Assembly: GCA_025093555.1 (NCBI GenBank)
Contig: JAIWNF010000072.1
Span: forward strand, 62,001-126,000
DNA length: 64,000 bases
DNA from: Circinella umbellata
Taxonomy: Eukaryota > Mucoromycota > Mucoromycetes > Mucorales > Lichtheimiaceae
Direction: 5' to 3'
Of the stretch, positions 57,807 through 64,000 are shown piece after piece (positions within the stretch are counted from its first letter, which is position 1; each line of letters starts with the position of its first letter). Both the position numbers and the translations under genes were made by a program. The notes under the pieces are model-generated. The model did no database searches. It was not told the DNA's origin and worked only from the letters and a program-made list of their open reading frames with translations.

Positions 57807-59471
57807 ATGGACACTACTACTTTATTATCTTGTTCCCCCCCTACAATTAATTGCTCTACTACTCAGCAAACAAAAGAATATCAACAGTATCAACAATACA
57901 ACAAATCAACAACAATAAAACCAATTATTTGTGAGCTAGATAAGAATAATTCTTATTTTACTACATCAGCTGCAGTGAATCAATTCATGGATTTATTTCT
58001 TTACAAACTACCTGAACTATTAAAATGTCCTGTATGCCATAAAGATTTACTGGGCCCAGTCACTTTATCATGCGGTTATACTGTATGCCAAGCCTGTATT
58101 CCAGCGCCTCGTCAAGGACAATACTATGAACAAAGCAATCTACAACAACAACCCATCTTTCTATGCCCTGTACTTCAATGTCAATATACGACTCATTTAT
58201 TTGGTCGAGCGCAAGAATCGTGCATTGATTCGGTCGTACAAAGTCTGTGTTTAATGTTTCACTACTCCTCGTCCTCATCTTCTTCGGTTATGACAGGAAC
58301 AATGACGACAAACAATCCTATGACAACCATGTCAACAATAAATAATAATAATACTATTTCTCAACAGCAAATTAACAGTTTAATGGAATGTTATCAGTGC
58401 AATGGAACTTTCCATCAGCCCACAACCACTCATTGTGGACATGTCTATTGTCGACTTTGTTTACTTCAATTAAAGTTAAACGGAGAAGCGTGTCCTAAAT
58501 GTCAACGGCCTTTACCTCGTTATAATTATATTCAAAACCAAGCAGCACAAAACCGTATCCTGGTAACTGTGTTGGAAATGATGGAATCATCATCACCATC
58601 TTTATCATTTTATCGACCTCGACAACGGCAACAACAATCCATGGGTAATATGTATGGTATTCCAATGTTTGTGACAGGGCTTGTTATTTTACCGTATCAA
58701 CATGCACGTATTCCTGTTTATATGGCGAATCATATACAAATGTTACGTCGGTCTACATTTACATCACTTCAACACAATGCATTATGTTTACCAGTGGTGC
58801 ATCGGGGTCGACCTAATTTATCACAATTTGGAACATTGGTAGAAATTATTTCTGTGGAACATCAACAAAACCCCAATGGATCGACAGCTGTGATACTTGA
58901 AGTCCGTGGCTGTGAACGTTTTAGTACAAACTGTGTAAATTATGAGGATCGGAATATGCAAGATCTATCCATTTTGCTTTCTGATATTACTTTTGTGCCA
59001 GAAAGTTTATCCGCTACCAACACAGTTCCTGTGAACACCTCTACTACTAATACTGGCACTAGTACTGATACTATTATTCCACAACAATCTATTCAACAAC
59101 GTATTCAAGAATTGGCATCCCAGGTTCATATGTTTATTGAAGAAATTGCCGCTGCTCCACCTTTGGAAAATGTATCCGCTATTCATACAAGTACTTTTGG
59201 TTTATTGGGGCCTCTTTGGTTTGAAACAATGGAAAGGGTTCATGGCAAATTACCTTCACGGGATGAACCAGCTGCATTAACATGGTGGACAGCTGTAATA
59301 TTACCTGTGAGTGGAGCAGAACGTTATGCCCTTTTACGAACAATTCATTTGCATGACCGATTAGAGTTAGTATTATCTTGGATTAAACAACTAGATGGGC
59401 AATGGAAACGTTGGCGTCAAGCAGCAGTAAACACCGTTGCTGCAGCCATCCAACCTCAATCACACCAATAA
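57807..59471 (+). CDS. Double-RING and LON-domain protein (LONRF/CrgA-like)
   Basis: A single exon of 554 residues; ATG at 57807 was chosen as the first in-frame methionine. RING 1 starts at Cys74 (C-P-V-C-H-K, later C-G-Y-T-V-C-Q-A-C) and has an insert before its final cysteines C-P-V-L-Q-C. A Ser/Thr/Asn-rich linker leads to RING 2 at residues 194-232 (C-Y-Q-C, C-G-H-V-Y-C-R-L-C, C-P-K-C), a complete C3HC4 set. The C-terminal part from about residue 285 is a LON substrate-binding domain (P-M-F-V-T-G-L-V-I-L-P, G-T-L-V-E-I, then the helical end R-L-E-L-V-L-S-W). This is the layout of LONRF ubiquitin ligases and of CrgA, the Mucor repressor of light-induced carotenogenesis. There is no C-terminal CAAX box, so orthology to CrgA is uncertain. 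Confidence 0.8.
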   Translation: MDTTTLLSCSPPTINCSTTQQTKEYQQYQQYNKSTTIKPIICELDKNNSYFTTSAAVNQFMDLFLYKLPELLKCPVCHKDLLGPVTLSCGYTVCQACIPAPRQGQYYEQSNLQQQPIFLCPVLQCQYTTHLFGRAQESCIDSVVQSLCLMFHYSSSSSSSVMTGTMTTNNPMTTMSTINNNNTISQQQINSLMECYQCNGTFHQPTTTHCGHVYCRLCLLQLKLNGEACPKCQRPLPRYNYIQNQAAQNRILVTVLEMMESSSPSLSFYRPRQRQQQSMGNMYGIPMFVTGLVILPYQHARIPVYMANHIQMLRRSTFTSLQHNALCLPVVHRGRPNLSQFGTLVEIISVEHQQNPNGSTAVILEVRGCERFSTNCVNYEDRNMQDLSILLSDITFVPESLSATNTVPVNTSTTNTGTSTDTIIPQQSIQQRIQELASQVHMFIEEIAAAPPLENVSAIHTSTFGLLGPLWFETMERVHGKLPSRDEPAALTWWTAVILPVSGAERYALLRTIHLHDRLELVLSWIKQLDGQWKRWRQAAVNTVAAAIQPQSHQ

Positions 59472-60760
59472 CAATAACAACTACGTATAAAATAACACGT
59501 AATAACATGAAACCTTCTTCTTTTTTCTTTCATATTAATCTCTACTCCTTTTTCTCTCGTTTTTTTCCAACTCCTTCTCCAATCATCACCCTCTCATTCC
59601 TCTCTACGTCTTTCTTTTTAATATTGTTATTAGTTCTAACAAAAAAAAAATAACCGAGAGAGAGAGCCTTTAATTATATGACTTTTCCCTTTTATATTAT
59701 GTATCTTTCATACTTTTATTTTACATATGTCCCCCATTTATTAAATATCATCCCTCTTTTCACCTTTCCTCCTTTTCTTTTTAACTACACATCTTGTGCT
59801 ACTTATGTCACTTTTTCTACCTCTTTTCTGTTATCACTTAGATATTATTCAACAGAGAATCATTTTCATTTTATTTTTCTTCTTTTTCTATGTTATGTAT
59901 TCACAAAAAAGTTATTTTAATTCGGGTAATAAATAAGAATTCTAAAAAAAAAAAGCACGAGGAAGTTTATATCTATCATTTTCTGATACCCCCTTTCCCC
60001 TTATTGAATGGGCTCACAAAACTTCTTACGGAATAAGAATATGCATGTGGACTTTTTTTTAGATGTAACACATGTCGTGCTTCCTCGTGCTTTAAAAAAA
60101 AAGTGCTATGCTCTTTGTTACTTTGCTACTTGTTCGTTTCGTTGCACGCCTTTTTTTTTTCTTCCTCTTTAAAAAAAATAACGAGTTATTTGGGAGCACA
60201 ATATTTCCCCCACATTTGAGTCCAATCTGACCTCCTTTTCGTACGGTAAAGTCAATATTAATCCGCGAACAAAATAGCTTTTTCTAACTATTTTTCCCTT
60301 CCATATTTATTATTATTATGAAAAGAGAAATATATCATACTATACATATATACATATATCCTGTATAGATTGAATATAGAGTAGAGGGAATAAATATGTA
60401 TATAGATTATCTTGTGTGTGTGTGTGTGTGTGTGTGTGTATTATAAATAACAGTAAACAGGGCGTGTGTATACACTGATAAGTTGTTGGTGTATTTTGAT
60501 CAAAGAAAGAGAGAGAGAGAGAGTAAAAAGGAATAGAAGCTCCGCTTTTTTTTTAAAGCAACAAGAACAGCTTTTCCTTTTGCATATTTCCCCTACGGCA
60601 AACTAAGAACCCCCCAAAAAAAACTACTTTTTTTTTCTTTTTTTTTCTCTCTCTCTTTTCTCTCTTTTTCTTTTTCTTTTACTCTTTTTTTCTCGTCTTG
60701 ACATTTAATAATAATAATAATAAAACTTATATTTTCTTTATCTATCCAACTTTTTAAATC
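59472..60760. promoter_or_regulatory. Intergenic with beta-tubulin promoter
   Basis: It is pyrimidine-rich on the + strand at 59510-59640 and strongly so at 60628-60697, just before the tubulin start. CT tracts close to the start are common in highly expressed fungal genes, so this is a likely promoter/5' UTR. A (TG)n run lies at 60413-60439 and a (GA)n run at about 60507-60522. Confidence 0.45.
60413..60439. repeat. (TG)13 microsatellite
   Basis: Uninterrupted TG repeat upstream of beta-tubulin. Confidence 0.9.
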
Positions 60761-62443
60761 ATGAGAGAAATTATTCACGTACAAGCAGGTACAATGGCTT
60801 TTTATTTAAACTAGCGCGTTGCCATTCAAAAAAAAAAAAGGAACCTTTTAACTCATCTTGCTCTTTTTTGATTTAATAATAATAGGTCAATGTGGTAACC
60901 AGGTAATATATTCTTTTGTCTATTAGTTAAAAAGAATAAAAGAGAGAAATATATACATAAGTTTTTTTTTGAGAGACGCGTTTTTTTTTCGAAAGAAGTT
61001 ACTTATTAACCAAGAATCTCCTCATGATAATAATACATATTTTAGATTGGTCAAAAATTTTGGGAAACTATCAGCCAGGAACATGGTATTGATGGATCGG
61101 GTGCTTATGCTGGTGATAATGATCTTCAGTTGGAACGTATCAATGTTTATTACAATGAAGGTTCTACTGGCAAATATGTACCAAGGTAAATATATACTAG
61201 CTGTTAGATATACATATATATATATAAAAGAAACCAATTAACTTACAAAAATAATGAATTATTATTATTATTTAGAGCTGTTCTTGTTGATTTGGAACCT
61301 GCTACTATGGATGCCATCCGAGGTAGTAATTATGGCAAATTATATCGTCCTGATAACTTTGTCCATGCACAATCTGGTGCAGGCAATTCATGGGCCAAGG
61401 GTTATTATACCGAAGGTGCTGAACTTGTCGAATCTGTCCTCGACATTATTAGAAAAGAAGCCGAACACACTGATTGTTTGCAAGGTTTCCAATTAGCCCA
61501 CTCTCTTGGTGGTGGTACCGGTTCCGGTATGGGTTCTTTGTTATTATCCAAGATTCGTGAAGAGTACCCCGATCGTATGTTGTGTACCTATTCAGTCGTT
61601 CCTTCTCCTAAGGTTTCTGACACTGTTGTTGAACCTTACAATGCTGTCCTTTCCGTCCATCAATTGGTCGAAAACTGTGATGCTACTTTCTGTATTGATA
61701 ATGAAGCTCTTTATGATATTTGCTTCCGTACATTGAAATTATCTAGCCCTGGTTATGGCGATTTGAACCAATTGGTCTCTGCTGTTATGTCTGGTGTTTC
61801 TACTTCTTTGCGTTTCCCTGGTCAATTGAACTCTGATTTACGTAAATTGTTTGTCAACATGGTTCCCTTCCCTCGTCTTCATTTCTTTATGGTTGGTTTT
61901 GCTCCATTGACTGCCTTTGCTTCTCAACAATACCGTAATTTATCTGTTCCTGAATTGACTGCACAAATGTTTGATGCTCGTAACATGATGGCTGCTTCTG
62001 ATCCTCGTCATGGTCGCTACTTGACCGTTGCTACCATGTTCCGTGGTCGCTTATCTACAAAGGAAGTCGAAAATCAAATGTTGGCTGTTCAACAAAAGAA
62101 CTCTTCTTACTTTGTTGAATGGATTCCTAACTCCGTCAAGACTTCGTTGTGTGATATTCCACCTGTTGGATTGAAGATGTCTGGTACTTTTATTGGTAAC
62201 AGCACATCTATCCAAGAATTGTTCAAGCGTGTCAATGAGCAATTTACTGCTATGTTCCGTCGTAAGGCTTTCATGCATTGGTATACTGGTGAAGGTATGG
62301 ATGAAATGGAATTCACTGAAGCTGAATCGAATATGAATGATTTGGTTTCTGAATATCAACAATACCAAGAAGCTGGTGTTGATGACATGGAAGAGGAATT
62401 AGATGATGATTATCTTGAAGAAGAACAGGTTTTGGATGAGTAA
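60761..62443 (+). CDS. TUB2: Beta-tubulin
   Basis: Four exons, 60761-60788, 60886-60902, 61046-61185 and 61276-62443, join to 450 residues. The start M-R-E-I-I-H is the tubulin autoregulation-type N-terminus. The GTP-binding signature G-G-G-T-G-S-G-M-G is at 140-148, with Q-C-G-N-Q at 11-15 and an acidic C-terminal tail. It is the beta subunit of microtubules. Exon 2 has only 17 bases. Residue 167 is Tyr (codon 61589-61591) and 198 is Ala (61682-61684), while 200 is Phe; most fungi have Phe167 and Glu198. The M-loop reads T-A-F-A-S. Codon use is biased to C/T-ending codons compared with neighbouring genes, as expected for strong expression. It may be one of several beta-tubulin paralogues. 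Confidence 0.97.
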
Positions 62444-64000
62444 AATCTTATTTACTGTCATCCCCCTCCCCCCATAAATCATAATCACATTTTCAGGCTC
62501 AATTCTCATTTTTCTTTTCATTTGCCACGATAACAACTCAATACATTCAGAATCAACAAACTCTATTTTATATTAGTATATTATAATATAACATACAATA
62601 TATATATATAAAAAAAAAGGAAAACATTTCAATAACAAACACACATAATACCCCCACAACAACAATAACAACAACAACAACACACACACACACACACACA
62701 CACACATTTTTCTCTTTTCTATTTCTTCTCATTTCAATTCAATTCAAACTGATAAAAAAATACCATATTTCTCAAATTACACGATTATTATCTTTCGTTT
62801 TTTTTAAGATGTGATGTATTACAAAATTCCACTATATAATGTACCAATTGGGTGGTAATAATAGTAATAACAGTGGTAATAGTTGCTTCGAGATGGGTTG
62901 TCGGTTTTTTTTTGTATGTATCACTTTATATTTTTTGACATCTAAAATAAGAACAATTTCTGTAAAAGGAACCAAAGGTATGGCATAAAAATATCCGATG
63001 ATCTGATTTTATCTGAGTTGTTTAATGATTGAATAGCCTTTTTTTGGGGGGAAATATCCTTAAAAAAATTAAAATACGTTTTTTATTCGGTTCTAAAGTA
63101 GTCTTTGACTTTTTTTTTTCGTCAAACATGATTGGTATCCAGAAAAAAACCCATACATAGTTATACCGTAAGTTCTTCATGATACGTAATGCTGTAATGT
63201 GTATATGGTAATAATATGCCTCGGTTTAAGTTGTTTGGTGCCACTGTATTATGTTACACATATCAAGTAAAGTGATACGCTATTAACCAAAAAAAGATTT
63301 ACATAGCATCATCGGCGTGAACTGGGCTTTTTTTTTTGACCACTGGAATTTCTTTATTAATACATATAGTACTACTCTCAACTTCTCTTTCAAATATGTA
63401 AGAAAAAAAGAAGCGCTTCTTACTCACTGGCTGCATATATATCTGCTGAACTTTATTAAAACCTCCTTTATAACTGTAAAGTACTATTATAAACAGATAT
63501 ATATATATGTATATGAGTGGCATGTATTACATATAATAATAATTGACTCTTTAACACTGTCACAACTTCTCATAATATATCTTTCTTATCGCCTGTTATC
63601 CAACTACTCCTGCTCTAACCTTGAACTGCTTATGGATTTGAACACTTGTAATCTCTCTAATAAAAAAATTAGATAGTAATAAGTAAATTATTGATAAATC
63701 AAAGAATAAAGATATATTTGTAATATAAATGAGCATAAATGAAAATGTTGTTATGGAGCTGGGAGAGAGGCAGAACGAACTACATGGCCCATCAATGTCT
63801 ACTTGGGTTCTACAATGAGATCATCAAAACCCCTTTTAAAAGTAATCAAAAAAAGAAAAAAAAAACCTAATTATAAGCAAGTTTCAGTTGCTCGTCTCTA
63901 GTAATGTAATTTCTCTCCTCAGAGACACTTTTTTCAGTGTAAAGCTTTTCAAAGAAAAATATAACTTACACTCCCTCTTTAATACTTTGAAATAACATTA
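62444..64000. other. Beta-tubulin 3' region and right edge
   Basis: It begins with the 3' UTR and a (CA)13 repeat at 62681-62706. Beyond about 62800 nothing supportable is seen on either strand to the window end. Confidence 0.4.
62681..62706. repeat. (CA)13 microsatellite
   Basis: Uninterrupted CA repeat after CAA-type trinucleotides, about 240 bases past the tubulin stop codon. Confidence 0.9.

Noticed and set aside
61022..62368. Minus and shifted ORFs within beta-tubulin
   Set aside because: Shadows of the highly conserved tubulin reading frame.

Overview
The window looks like nuclear DNA of an early-diverging filamentous fungus, most likely a Mucorales-type member of Mucoromycota. The evidence is the AT-rich sequence with long A/T homopolymers, genes split by many short GT..AG introns, and the gene content: an Integrator subunit, Pol III C11, SEC13, a Src1/Man1-type nuclear membrane protein, a Tea-like kelch protein and a double-RING/LON protein. 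Crypton, LINE and MITE debris of the kind common in these genomes is also present. No rRNA gene, CRISPR array or prokaryotic operon was seen; tRNA genes were looked for only by eye and none was recognised.

Layout. 0-6.4 kb: decayed, mostly non-coding DNA with a broken Rpn/PD-(D/E)XK-like gene (about 1165-2734) and a (CA)37 microsatellite. 6.4-10 kb: a 14-exon INTS13/Asunder gene (+). 10.3-13.6 kb: two minus-strand genes, a disordered protein of unknown function and a six-TM VC0807-like membrane protein. 14.3-16.3 kb: a Crypton relic and two neighbouring secreted CBM14-like, probably GPI-anchored proteins. 17.5-26.9 kb: a nested mobile-element region. It holds a Crypton tyrosine recombinase with three in-frame stops, then two inverted copies of a PD-(D/E)XK-type gene family (about 19868-20385 and 23645-24128 as inverted arms). 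A 5'-truncated LINE with a perfect 14-bp target-site duplication sits between them, and at least three small foldback/TIR elements lie in the same region. 27.9-29.6 kb: an MFS sugar transporter. 32.4-34.6 kb: a Src1/Heh/Man1 inner nuclear membrane protein. 35.3-35.8 kb: RNA polymerase III subunit C11. 36.2-39.8 kb: a kelch/coiled-coil polarity protein. 41.7-43.6 kb: SEC13. 44.8-46.9 kb: a fucosyltransferase-like type II membrane protein. 50.2-52.6 kb: an F-box protein with an LRR-like body. 52.6-57.8 kb: a gene-poor stretch. 57.8-59.5 kb: a double-RING + LON protein (LONRF/CrgA-like). 60.8-62.4 kb: beta-tubulin.

The genes are independent housekeeping or developmental units, not a pathway cluster. 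Exon-intron models were built by hand from splice consensus, reading-frame continuity and family conservation; all exon sets listed close in frame. The most notable observations are a beta-tubulin with Tyr167 and Ala198 (both positions tied to benzimidazole insensitivity), an apparently complete INTS13 homologue in a fungus, and the nested repeat structure at 17-27 kb.
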